Source: Microbacterium sp. MAH-37
Lineage (GTDB): Bacteria > Actinomycetota > Actinomycetes > Actinomycetales > Microbacteriaceae
DNA: 64,000 nt
Direction of reading: 5' to 3'
Assembly: GCF_009758255.1 (NCBI RefSeq)
Contig: NZ_WSEN01000007.1
Span: forward strand, 389,312 to 453,311
Shown: in pieces, positions 20,946 to 29,165 of the stretch
Numbering within the stretch: the first letter of the stretch is position 1
Layout of the letters: the number at the start of each line of letters is the position of its first letter
Made by a program: the position numbers and the translations under genes
Notes under the pieces: generated by a model
Databases searched by the model: none
What the model was told of the DNA's origin: nothing
The model's input: only the letters and a program-made list of their open reading frames with translations

Positions 20946-21014
20946 CTCTCAAGGCTAGTCGCCGGGGCGGGCAGCGGCGCGAGCGCGCGCCGTGGCGCCG
21001 GTACCATTGGTGCA

Positions 21015-21710
21015 GTGAGCACCACTCCCTCTGCCGCCACCCGGCCCGCCGCCGTCCTGTGGGACATGGACGGCACTCTGATCGACACCGAACCGTACTG
21101 GATGGCCGCCGAGACCGTTCTGGTCGAGTCGTACGGCGGCACCTGGACGCATGAGCAGGCGCTGCAGCTGATCGGCAGCGGTCTGCTCGACAGCGCGAAG
21201 GTGTTCCAGGCGGCGGGGGTCGACCTGGAGGCTCAGGAGATCGTCGACCGACTGACCGACAGCGTGTCCGAGGCTCTGCGCACCCAGGGCGTGCCGTTCC
21301 GTCCCGGTGCGCGCGAGCTGCTCGCCGACCTGCGTGCGGCCGGCATCCGCACCGCACTGGTGACCATGTCGCTGCGCCGGATGGCCACCGACGTCGTCGA
21401 TCTGATCGACTTCGAGGCGTTCGACCTCGTGGTCGCGGGCGACGACGTCGCACTGCCGAAGCCGCACCCGGAGCCCTATCTGCACGCCGCCGAACTGCTC
21501 GGCATCGACATCGCCGACGCGGTGGCGATCGAGGACTCCCGTACCGGAGTGATCTCGGGCGTGGCATCCGGAGCGGTGACCATCGCCGTGCCGAACCTCA
21601 TCCCGCTCGACGGTCTCGGCGCGCATGAGATCTGGGAGACGCTCGAGGGACGCACCGCGGATGACGTGATCGCCCTGCACGCACGGCACGCGAAGGAGGT
21701 CGTCCGATGA
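21015..21710 (+). CDS. HAD superfamily hydrolase (phosphatase/mutase type)
   Basis: The product has 231 residues. Motif I is LWDMDGTLIDTEP with nucleophile Asp17 and acid/base Asp19. Motif II is the threonine in LVTMS, motif III is the lysine in LPKPHPEPY, and motif IV is AIEDSRTG. The cap after motif I is the helical C1 type of beta-phosphoglucomutase-like and sugar-phosphatase enzymes. The GTG at 21015 lies seven bases after TACCAT (21002-21007), implying a leaderless mRNA. The stop overlaps the trmI start by four bases. Substrate is unknown. Confidence 0.92.
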   Translation: MSTTPSAATRPAAVLWDMDGTLIDTEPYWMAAETVLVESYGGTWTHEQALQLIGSGLLDSAKVFQAAGVDLEAQEIVDRLTDSVSEALRTQGVPFRPGARELLADLRAAGIRTALVTMSLRRMATDVVDLIDFEAFDLVVAGDDVALPKPHPEPYLHAAELLGIDIADAVAIEDSRTGVISGVASGAVTIAVPNLIPLDGLGAHEIWETLEGRTADDVIALHARHAKEVVR

Positions 21711-22717
21711 CCGCCGCGCGGCCGAGCGGGCCGTTCCGCGAGGGCGACCGCGTGCAGCTGACCGGCCCGAAGGGACGGATGCACACGATCACGCTGCGCG
21801 CCGACGGCGAACTGCACACGCATCATGGCGTGCTCCGTCATGCGGATCTCATCGGCCTGCCGGACGGCTCCGTCGTCGCGAACAGCTCGGGCCACGACTA
21901 CCTCGCTCTGCGTCCGCTCATGCGGGACTTCGCGATGTCGATGCCCCGCGGCGCGGCGATCGTGTATCCGAAGGACGCCGCGCAGATCGTGGTGCAGGCG
22001 GACATCTTCCCCGGCGCGACCGTGGTGGAGGCCGGTGTCGGCTCCGGCGCACTGTCGCTCGCACTGCTGCGGGCCATCGGCCCGGACGGAGCGCTCACGT
22101 CGTTCGAGCGCCGTGCGGACTTCGCCGAGGTCGCCATGGCGAACGTCGAGACCTTCTTCGGCGAGACACCCGACACCTGGCGCGTGGTCGTGGGTGATCT
22201 GGCCGAGCAGCTCGGCGCCGAATTCGAGCCGGGCACCGTCGACCGTGTGGTGCTCGACATGCTCGCCCCCTGGGACTGCATGGACGCCGTCGCCGACGCG
22301 CTCACTCCCGGTGGCGTGGTGATCTGCTACATCGCCACCGCCACCCAGCTGTCCCGCGTGGCGGAGTACATCCGTGCCAGCGGACTGTTCACCGATCCCG
22401 AGGCCTCCGAGACGATGGTGCGCGGCTGGCACGTCGAAGGCCTCGCCGTGCGCCCCGACCACCGCATGGTCGCGCACACCGGCTTCCTGCTCACCGCGCG
22501 CCGGCTGGCGCCGGGCGCGATTCCCCCCGAGGTCCGCCGCCGCGCATCCAAGACCAGCTTCTCGGACGAGGACGTCGAGCTGTGGACGCCTGGCGCCGTC
22601 GGAGACCGCGAGATCACCGACAAGAACCTGCGCAAGCGGGTGCGCGAGGCGCAGAAGGCGGCCGACGGCGCGCGCATCGCCGCCACTGCGCGCGAATCGG
22701 ACTCGACGACGGAATAG
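21707..22717 (+). CDS. trmI: tRNA (adenine-N1-)-methyltransferase TrmI
   Basis: Makes m1A58 in the T loop of tRNAs using SAM; TrmI enzymes act as tetramers. The product has 336 residues. An N-terminal beta barrel (FREGDRVQLTGPKGRMHT) is followed by a Rossmann methyltransferase domain with VVEAGVGSGALSLALLRAIG and the catalytic-pocket sequence VVLDMLAPWDCMDAV. The C-terminal tail is charged. ATGA overlap with the HAD gene. Its TAG stop forms part of the -10 box of the next gene. In many actinobacteria the proteasome ATPase gene follows trmI; here it does not. Confidence 0.95.
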   Translation: MTAARPSGPFREGDRVQLTGPKGRMHTITLRADGELHTHHGVLRHADLIGLPDGSVVANSSGHDYLALRPLMRDFAMSMPRGAAIVYPKDAAQIVVQADIFPGATVVEAGVGSGALSLALLRAIGPDGALTSFERRADFAEVAMANVETFFGETPDTWRVVVGDLAEQLGAEFEPGTVDRVVLDMLAPWDCMDAVADALTPGGVVICYIATATQLSRVAEYIRASGLFTDPEASETMVRGWHVEGLAVRPDHRMVAHTGFLLTARRLAPGAIPPEVRRRASKTSFSDEDVELWTPGAVGDREITDKNLRKRVREAQKAADGARIAATARESDSTTE

Positions 22718-22727
22718 ACTGGAGCGC

Positions 22728-23621
22728 GTGCGTAAAACGTCCGCTGCTCTCGCCGCCCTCGCCCTGTCCGCCGTCGCTCTGACCGGATGCTCGGCCGCGC
22801 CGACCTTCGCCGGAGCGACCTGTGATCGCACCGGTTCCGCGAACGGGATCGATGAGGACGTGTCGGTCACCGGCGAGCTGGGCAGCCAGCCGAAGGTCTC
22901 GCTGGTCGGCCCGCTGCAGACCAAGGAGGTCTCGTTCTTCGACGCCGAGGTCGGTGACGGCGACCCGCTGGTCGACCCGAACCAGGTCTTCGTCGGTGCG
23001 TTCGCGATGTACTCCGGCAAGACCGGGGAGATGATCCAGAACGTCGGCTTCGACGGGCAGGGCCAGCTGTTCACGATCAGCACGATCGAACAGGGACTGC
23101 CCGACCTCAAGCTCAACAAGGCCCTGGAGTGCGCCACCGGCGGCAGTCGTGTCGTGGTCGCCGCTCCCGCGAGCAAGTCGGGGGACAGCGTGATCGCGGT
23201 CTTCGACATCGAGAGCGCCATGCTTTCCCGGGCCGAGGGAACCGATGTCTTCAACAGCGCCCGCGGCATCCCCTCCGTGGTCCGCGCACCCGACGGCCGC
23301 CCGGGCATCATCATCCCCGACGGCAAGGCACCGACCAAGACGGTCTCCGAGACGCTGATCGCCGGTGAGGGCGACAAGGTCGGCGACGACCAGCCGTTCT
23401 TCGCGTACACGGCCGTGGGCTGGAACGACCGGAAGGTCGCCGAGAGCACCTGGGGCGCACTGCCCGAAGCCGACCTCTCGAAGCTGCCGAAGCAGGTCGC
23501 CGATGCTGTGAAGGCCGCGAACGTCGGATCCCAGATCCTCGTCGTCGTACCCGGTGAGGGCGATGCGCAGGCCGTCGCTTACGTCGTCGACATCCTCGGT
23601 TCGGTGCCCGCGAGCAACTGA
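22728..23621 (+). CDS. FKBP-like lipoprotein (tandem degenerate PPIase domains)
   Basis: A secreted, lipid-anchored protein of 297 residues. The signal peptide ends in the lipobox LTGC (Cys21). Two FKBP-like folds follow: roughly 45-160 (KEVSFFDAEVGDGDPLVDPN...YSGKTGE) and 190-295 (LIAGEGDKVGDDQPFFAYTAVGW). Both have lost much of the aromatic active-site pocket, so isomerase activity is doubtful. A role as an extracytoplasmic chaperone is an inference. The GTG lies seven bases after TAGACT (22715-22720), a -10 box built on the trmI stop codon. It overlaps pafB by one base. Confidence 0.8.
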   Translation: MRKTSAALAALALSAVALTGCSAAPTFAGATCDRTGSANGIDEDVSVTGELGSQPKVSLVGPLQTKEVSFFDAEVGDGDPLVDPNQVFVGAFAMYSGKTGEMIQNVGFDGQGQLFTISTIEQGLPDLKLNKALECATGGSRVVVAAPASKSGDSVIAVFDIESAMLSRAEGTDVFNSARGIPSVVRAPDGRPGIIIPDGKAPTKTVSETLIAGEGDKVGDDQPFFAYTAVGWNDRKVAESTWGALPEADLSKLPKQVADAVKAANVGSQILVVVPGEGDAQAVAYVVDILGSVPASN

Positions 23622-24610
23622 TGGCCGCAACGATCCCCGCGGAGGAGCGCCTCACCAACCTCATCGTGGCGCTGATGGCCACGCGGATCGGCCTGACCAA
23701 GCAGCAGATCCTCGACAGCGTCTCCGGATACCGTCAGCGCGCCGAGGCCGGCGCGAAGGCGGATGCGCTCGAGAAGATGTTCGAGCGCGACAAGGATCAG
23801 CTGCGCGCCCTCGGCGTCCGCGTCGAGACGATCGGCGACGCCGCGGACCCCAACGACCTGCGCGAGGCGCGCTACCGCATCCCGCAGGAGGAGTACGACC
23901 TGCCCGGCGACATCGCCTTCAGCCCGGCGGAGCTCGCCGTGCTGCGACTCGCCGGCAGCGTGTGGAGCGCCGAGTCCGCGTCATCCGACGCCCAGGCCGG
24001 CGTGCGCAAGATCCGCGCACTGGGCATCGATGGTGATGAGCCGATCATCGGCTTCGCCCCGCGGATCACGGTGCGGGATGCCGCATTCGCGCCCCTGCAG
24101 GAGGCGATCGAGCGGTCCCGCGTGGTGACGTTCGACTACCTGAAGCCTGGCGAGGAGAGGTCGCAGAGCCGGCGGCTGCGGCCGCTCGCGCTGCTCGACT
24201 ACGAGGCGCGCTGGCATGTCTACGGCATCGACGTGGACGCGGAGGCCGAGCGCACGTTCCTGCTCAGCCGCATCGTCGGGGCCGTGAAGGTCACCGCGCA
24301 GTCCTTCGACTCCTCGCTCCGCGAGGGCGCGGGGGATCGGGCACTGGCCGGGCTCGAGCAGGTCGCCGCGACGCACTCCGCACTGCTGGAGGTCGAGCCG
24401 GGCACCGAGGCCGCACTGCGCCTCGGCCGCCGCGCCACGCCCGCAGTGCAGGGCATCCGGATTCCCTACGTCGATCGTGACATCCTCGCCGACGAGCTGG
24501 CCTCCTACGGTCCCGAGGTGCGCGTCGTCGAGCCGGCGAAGCTGCGCGACGCCGTCGTCGAACGACTGCGCGGAGTCCTCGCCGCCCACGACGATGGGGA
24601 GAGCGCATGA
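23621..24610 (+). CDS. pafB: WYL-domain transcriptional regulator PafB
   Basis: Half of the PafBC heterodimer, which in mycobacteria activates the LexA-independent DNA-damage response by cooperating with RNA polymerase. The product has 329 residues. An N-terminal winged helix (EERLTNLIVALMATRIGLTKQQ...) is followed by a WYL domain (about 150-220; RLRPLALLDYEARWHVYGID) that is thought to bind a nucleic-acid ligand, and a C-terminal WCX part. The ATG overlaps the FKBP stop (TGATG). pafC follows with a four-base overlap, matching the equal-ratio partner genes of other actinobacteria. Confidence 0.93.
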   Translation: MAATIPAEERLTNLIVALMATRIGLTKQQILDSVSGYRQRAEAGAKADALEKMFERDKDQLRALGVRVETIGDAADPNDLREARYRIPQEEYDLPGDIAFSPAELAVLRLAGSVWSAESASSDAQAGVRKIRALGIDGDEPIIGFAPRITVRDAAFAPLQEAIERSRVVTFDYLKPGEERSQSRRLRPLALLDYEARWHVYGIDVDAEAERTFLLSRIVGAVKVTAQSFDSSLREGAGDRALAGLEQVAATHSALLEVEPGTEAALRLGRRATPAVQGIRIPYVDRDILADELASYGPEVRVVEPAKLRDAVVERLRGVLAAHDDGESA

Positions 24611-25590
24611 GCGATCCGAAGCCTCTGCTCGCCGCCGACAGGGTGCGCGTCTACCTCACCCTCGTGCCGTATCTGCTCGAGCGAGGCCAGGTCTCTCTGT
24701 CCGAGGCCGCAGCGGAGTTCGGCGTGAGCGTGCCCGAGATGCGCGCGATGGTCGAGAAGCTCACCGTGATCGGCCTTCCCGGGGAGGACGGCTTCTGGCA
24801 GCAGCCGCAGGAGATGTTCGACATCGACTGGGACCTGCTCGACGAACACGACGTGATCGAGATCACCAACGACGTGGCGCTGCGCCGTGTGCCGCGCTTC
24901 ACGGCCCGTGAGGCCGCAGCGCTGCTGGCAGGACTGCAGATGGTCGCCGCGGTCCCCGCCGTGTCGGATTCCGGACTGGTGGCGGGTCTGCTCGCGAAAC
25001 TGGCCCGCGGCGCGGTCGACGCGCCCGCCGACGTCGTGGTCGCACCCCGTCAGGTGGGGGAGGTTCAGGAGGTCGTCTCGCGCGCGCTGAACGACGGCGT
25101 CGCCGTCTCGTTCGCCTATCAGGCACCGGATGCCGCGCCGACGGTGCGCACGGTCGACCCGGTGCAGGTCCTCATCACCGACGGCCAGTGGTACCTGCAG
25201 GGCTGGTGCCACCTGCGGCAGGCCATGCGCACCTTCCACCTCGACCGGGTCAGCGACGCACGTCTCACGGACATCGCGATCACCCACGGAGCAGAGGGCG
25301 TACCGGATGCGTTCGGGACGGCTCCGGCCGAGGGCACGGTGACCGTGCGCATCCCCGAGGGGCTGGCACCGCTGCTGAGCGGCTTCCGGTCCGAGGAGGT
25401 CTCCCGGGCCGACGGCGACGTCATCCTCCGGCTGCGCATGGCTGATCCGCGGGGGATCAAGCGCTTCGCCGCGCGTTTCGCCGGCAAGATGCAGGTGCTC
25501 GAGCCCGCGGCCGCGCGAACGGCGACACGGGAATGGGCGATCGCCGGACTGGCGCTCTACCGTGACCCGATCTCGCCCGACCACGGGTAG
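24607..25590 (+). CDS. pafC: WYL-domain transcriptional regulator PafC
   Basis: The second subunit of the PafBC DNA-damage regulator, with 327 residues. The N-terminal helix-turn-helix lies in YLLERGQVSLSEAAAEFGVS, the WYL domain includes TVDPVQVLITDGQWYLQGWC and FHLDRVSD, and a C-terminal WCX-like part follows. It is translationally coupled to pafB (ATGA at 24607-24610). Its TAG stop begins a TAGACT hexamer (25588-25593) that may be the -10 box for tatA. The name refers to the proteasome accessory operon of mycobacteria, but the known job is transcriptional. Confidence 0.93.
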   Translation: MSDPKPLLAADRVRVYLTLVPYLLERGQVSLSEAAAEFGVSVPEMRAMVEKLTVIGLPGEDGFWQQPQEMFDIDWDLLDEHDVIEITNDVALRRVPRFTAREAAALLAGLQMVAAVPAVSDSGLVAGLLAKLARGAVDAPADVVVAPRQVGEVQEVVSRALNDGVAVSFAYQAPDAAPTVRTVDPVQVLITDGQWYLQGWCHLRQAMRTFHLDRVSDARLTDIAITHGAEGVPDAFGTAPAEGTVTVRIPEGLAPLLSGFRSEEVSRADGDVILRLRMADPRGIKRFAARFAGKMQVLEPAAARTATREWAIAGLALYRDPISPDHG

Positions 25591-25626
25591 ACTGAACGCC
25601 ACTACCCATTCAATGAGGAGACTTCT

Positions 25627-25866
25627 ATGGCTGGCCTGACCGGATGGCACCTGCTCGCCATTCTCATCGTTGTCCTGCTTCTTTTCGGTGCGGCGAAGCT
25701 GCCGGCACTGGCGAAGAGCGTCGGACAGTCCGCCCGCGTGTTCAAGGGCGAGATGAAGGCGATGAAGGACGACGACGCGACCGCCGCACAGACCGAGGCG
25801 GCGCCCGAGAGCGGTTCGACCGGACCGCAGAAGGACGCACCGTCCAGCGCTGACAAGACCAGCTGA
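25627..25866 (+). CDS. tatA: Sec-independent protein translocase TatA
   Basis: Pore-forming component of the twin-arginine translocase, which exports folded proteins. The product has 79 residues: one membrane segment (about 7-20), then the hinge motif LFGAAKLPALAKSVGQS, an amphipathic helix with VFKGEMKAMK, and an acidic, disordered tail. GAGGAG precedes the ATG. tatC follows after five bases. No tatB is visible in the window, which is normal for some actinobacteria only if a separate tatB lies elsewhere. Confidence 0.96.
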   Translation: MAGLTGWHLLAILIVVLLLFGAAKLPALAKSVGQSARVFKGEMKAMKDDDATAAQTEAAPESGSTGPQKDAPSSADKTS

Positions 25867-25871
25867 CGGCG

Positions 25872-26687
25872 GTGGCAGTGACTGATTCCTCGCCCGTCGA
25901 GGAACAGCCTCGCCACGACCGTCGGATGTCGCTCGGCGCGCATCTGCGCGAGCTCCGCAAGCGTTTGACGATCGCGGCGATCACGATCGTCGTCGCGATG
26001 ATCGTGGCGTTCTTCGTGACGGATCCGATCATCCACTTCATCTCACGGCCGATCATCGATCTGCAGGAGATGAAGGGAACGACATATGTGTCGTTGAACT
26101 TCGCGACCGTGACGTCGTCGTTCGATCTGCGCATGCGCATCGCGTTCGCGATCGGACTGACGCTCGCGGCGCCGGTGTGGCTGTGGCAGATCTGGGCGTT
26201 CATCATGCCCGGACTGACCCGCAAGGAGGTCAGGTACACCATCGGCTTCGTCGCCGCGGCGATCCCGCTCTTCTTCGCCGGCTGCTACACCGCGATGGTC
26301 GTGAGCCCGCACGTCATCGAGATGCTGGTCGGGTTCACGCCCGAGGGCGGCACCAACGTGATGGATGCCCGCGAGTACTACGACTTCATCTTCAAACTGA
26401 TGATCGTGGTGGGCATCTCGTTCGTGACGCCGGTGTTCATGATCGGCCTGAACATGGCCGGCATCCTTTCGGGCAAGGCGATCTTCAAGGGCTGGCGCTG
26501 GGCCATCCTGGTCGCGATCGTCTTCTCGGCGATCGCGACGCCGCCTGCCGACGTGGTGAGCATGTTCCTGCTCGCGGGCATCCTGACCGTGCTCTACTTC
26601 GCTGCCGGAGGCCTTGCACTGATCTTCGACCGGCGCAAGCGCAAGCGCATGATTGCGATGGGGCTCGACCCCGATCTGCCCGCATGA
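25872..26687 (+). CDS. tatC: Sec-independent protein translocase TatC
   Basis: The signal-peptide receptor of the twin-arginine translocase, with 271 residues and six membrane segments. The conserved cytosolic motif HLRELRKRL (about 24-32) and the P2-loop glutamate region with FIMPGLTRKEVRY are present, as is FEAGCYTAM-like FFAGCYTAMVVSP. The GTG at 25872 is used; a second GTG two codons later is possible. The stop overlaps the helY start by four bases. Confidence 0.96.
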   Translation: MAVTDSSPVEEQPRHDRRMSLGAHLRELRKRLTIAAITIVVAMIVAFFVTDPIIHFISRPIIDLQEMKGTTYVSLNFATVTSSFDLRMRIAFAIGLTLAAPVWLWQIWAFIMPGLTRKEVRYTIGFVAAAIPLFFAGCYTAMVVSPHVIEMLVGFTPEGGTNVMDAREYYDFIFKLMIVVGISFVTPVFMIGLNMAGILSGKAIFKGWRWAILVAIVFSAIATPPADVVSMFLLAGILTVLYFAAGGLALIFDRRKRKRMIAMGLDPDLPA

Positions 26688-29158
26688 GTTCGGCCGCGGA
26701 TCGGTTCGCCGAGGCGAACGACCGACGCGACCACCCGCAGACGTCTGCGTTCGCCGCGGCGCAGCGGTTCCGTCTGGACCCGTTCCAGGTGGCGGCCTGC
26801 CAGTCGCTCGAATCCGGGCGCAGTGTGCTGGTGGCCGCGCCGACCGGCGCCGGCAAGACGATCGTCGGCGAGTTCGCGATCCACCTCGCAATGCAGACTC
26901 CGGGCGACAAGGCGTTCTACACCACACCGATGAAGGCGCTGTCGAACCAGAAGTTCCGCGAACTGGTCGATGTCTACGGTGAGGACGAGGTCGGTCTGCT
27001 CACCGGTGACACCAACATCAACGGCAACGCGCGCGTCGTGGTGATGACCACCGAGGTGCTGCGGAACATGCTCTACGCGGACTCGCCGGCCCTCACCGGA
27101 CTCAGGTTCGTCGTGATGGACGAGGTGCACTACCTCGCCGACCGCTTCCGAGGTCCGGTGTGGGAAGAGGTCATCCTCCATCTGCCCTCTCCGGTGCGGC
27201 TGGTGTCCCTCAGCGCGACCGTGTCCAACGCCGAGGAGTTCGGCGACTGGCTGGACACCGTTCGCGGCGACACGGACGTGATCGTCTCCGAGACACGGCC
27301 CGTGCCGCTCGAGCAGCACGTGCTGGTGCGCGACGACCTGCTGCCGCTGTTCGACGACAGGGCCGGCATCGCCACGGCGCAGGTGAATCAGGAGCTCATG
27401 CGCATCCGCTCGTTCACCGGCTCCCGGTACGACGACAACAAGCGCGCTCAGGAGTACCGCAGCGCTCGGCACTCCGGAAACCAGGCCAAGCGCCCGCCGC
27501 GCGGCGGGAAGCGGCCGGTGCGCTCGGCGAACGTCCGCAGGATCGAGCGGATGGATCGGCCGGAAGTGGTGCGGCTGCTCGACAACGCGAATCTGCTGCC
27601 GGCGATCTTCTTCATCTTCAGCCGGGTCGGATGCGACGCGGCCGTGCAGCAGGTGCGTCGCTCGGGACTGCGGCTCACGACCGCCGAGGAGCGCGCCGAG
27701 ATCCGCGAGATCGTGAACGATCGCACGCGGGCGCTGAAAGACGAGGATCTCGACGTGCTCGGCTTCTGGCAGTGGCGCGACGACCTCGAGCGTGGCGTCG
27801 CATCGCACCACGCCGGCCTGCTGCCCGCCTTCAAGGAGGTCGTCGAGGAGCTCTTCCAGCGCAAGCTGCTCAAGGCGGTCTTCGCCACCGAGACCCTGGC
27901 GCTGGGCATCAACATGCCGGCGCGCACGGTCGTGCTGGAGAAGATGGAGAAGTTCAACGGCGAGGCGCGCGTCGCGATCACGTCGGGGGAGTACACCCAG
28001 CTCACCGGGCGTGCGGGCCGCCGGGGGATCGACGTCGAGGGCCACGCCGTCGTGCAGTGGACCGAGGGCATGGACCCGCAGGCGGTCGCTGCTCTCGCCT
28101 CCCGACGCACCTACCCCCTGAACTCCAGCTTCCGGCCCACCTACAACATGGCGGTCAACCTCATCGACAGGTTCGGCCGCGCGCGTGCGCGCGAGATCCT
28201 GGAGTCGTCGTTCGCACAGTTCCAGGCCGATCGCGCCGTCGTGGGCCTGGCGCGTCAGGTGAAGGAGGCCGAGACGTCGCTCGCCGGCTACGTCGAGGCG
28301 ATGACCTGCGAGCACGGGGACTTCACGGAGTACGCCGGCATCCGGCGCGAGCTGAGCGACCTCGAGAAGAAGCATCGGAAGGATGCCGCGGCTCCGCGCG
28401 CGGTGCGCGACAAACGGCTGCACAAGATCCAGCAGCTCCGCACCCGGATGCAGCGGCACCCCTGCCACTCGTGCCCCGACCGGGAGGCCCATGCCCGCTG
28501 GGCTGAGCGGTATTGGAAGCTCAAGCGCGAGACCGACCGCACCCGGCGTCAGATCGAGAACCGCACCGGCACTGTGGCGCGGATCTTCGACCGCGTGCTC
28601 GAAGTTCTTCAGGCCGTCGGCTACGTCGTCGGCGAGGGCGAGGACCTCGCACTGACGGATGCCGGACGCACGATGCGGCGCATCTACGGCGAACGGGATC
28701 TGCTGGTCGCCGAGGCACTGCGCCGCGGACTGTGGAAGCAGCTCGACGCGCCGTCCCTGGCTGCGATGGCGTGCTCTCTGGTCTATGAGCCACGGCGGGA
28801 CGAGCAGAACGCGGGGGAGAGGGGCATTCCACGCGGCGCCTTCCGCATCGCCTACGACCGCACGGTCGAGCTGTGGGCGGAACTCGACGACCTGGAGCAG
28901 GACCACAGGCTGCCCGGCACCGAGGCGCTGGCACCGGGGCTCGCCGCGGCGATGCACGAATGGGCCCGTGGCGGCATGCTGGACCGGGTGCTCATCGAGG
29001 CTGACATGGCCGCCGGCGACTTCGTGCGGTGGGCGAAGCAGACCATCGACCTGCTCGATCAGCTCTCCATCGTCGCCGAGGACGGGGACCTCGCCCGCAC
29101 GGCGCGACGCGCACTCGACGGCGTGCGTCGGGGAATCGTCGCCTATTCAGGACTGTAG
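26684..29158 (+). CDS. helY: Ski2/Mtr4-like RNA helicase HelY
   Basis: A large SF2 helicase of 824 residues. Walker A is AAPTGAGKT (51-59), DEVHY is at 146-150, and motif III is SLSATVSN. The helicase C domain includes HHAGLLPAFKEVVEELFQ, FATETLALGINMPA and the motif VI sequence QLTGRAGRRGID. The C-terminal third has the DSHCT domain of Ski2/Mtr4 proteins and a CX2C-containing region (HPCHSCPD). It is linked to RNA processing by homology; the bacterial role is poorly known. The ATG at 26684 overlaps the tatC stop. The tat-helY-lnt order is conserved in actinobacteria. Confidence 0.93.
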   Translation: MSSAADRFAEANDRRDHPQTSAFAAAQRFRLDPFQVAACQSLESGRSVLVAAPTGAGKTIVGEFAIHLAMQTPGDKAFYTTPMKALSNQKFRELVDVYGEDEVGLLTGDTNINGNARVVVMTTEVLRNMLYADSPALTGLRFVVMDEVHYLADRFRGPVWEEVILHLPSPVRLVSLSATVSNAEEFGDWLDTVRGDTDVIVSETRPVPLEQHVLVRDDLLPLFDDRAGIATAQVNQELMRIRSFTGSRYDDNKRAQEYRSARHSGNQAKRPPRGGKRPVRSANVRRIERMDRPEVVRLLDNANLLPAIFFIFSRVGCDAAVQQVRRSGLRLTTAEERAEIREIVNDRTRALKDEDLDVLGFWQWRDDLERGVASHHAGLLPAFKEVVEELFQRKLLKAVFATETLALGINMPARTVVLEKMEKFNGEARVAITSGEYTQLTGRAGRRGIDVEGHAVVQWTEGMDPQAVAALASRRTYPLNSSFRPTYNMAVNLIDRFGRARAREILESSFAQFQADRAVVGLARQVKEAETSLAGYVEAMTCEHGDFTEYAGIRRELSDLEKKHRKDAAAPRAVRDKRLHKIQQLRTRMQRHPCHSCPDREAHARWAERYWKLKRETDRTRRQIENRTGTVARIFDRVLEVLQAVGYVVGEGEDLALTDAGRTMRRIYGERDLLVAEALRRGLWKQLDAPSLAAMACSLVYEPRRDEQNAGERGIPRGAFRIAYDRTVELWAELDDLEQDHRLPGTEALAPGLAAAMHEWARGGMLDRVLIEADMAAGDFVRWAKQTIDLLDQLSIVAEDGDLARTARRALDGVRRGIVAYSGL

Positions 29159-29165
29159 GATCCGG

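Noticed and set aside
26594..28957. A 787-codon minus-strand frame over helY
   Set aside because: Antisense shadow of a well-conserved helicase; no motif or ribosome site.
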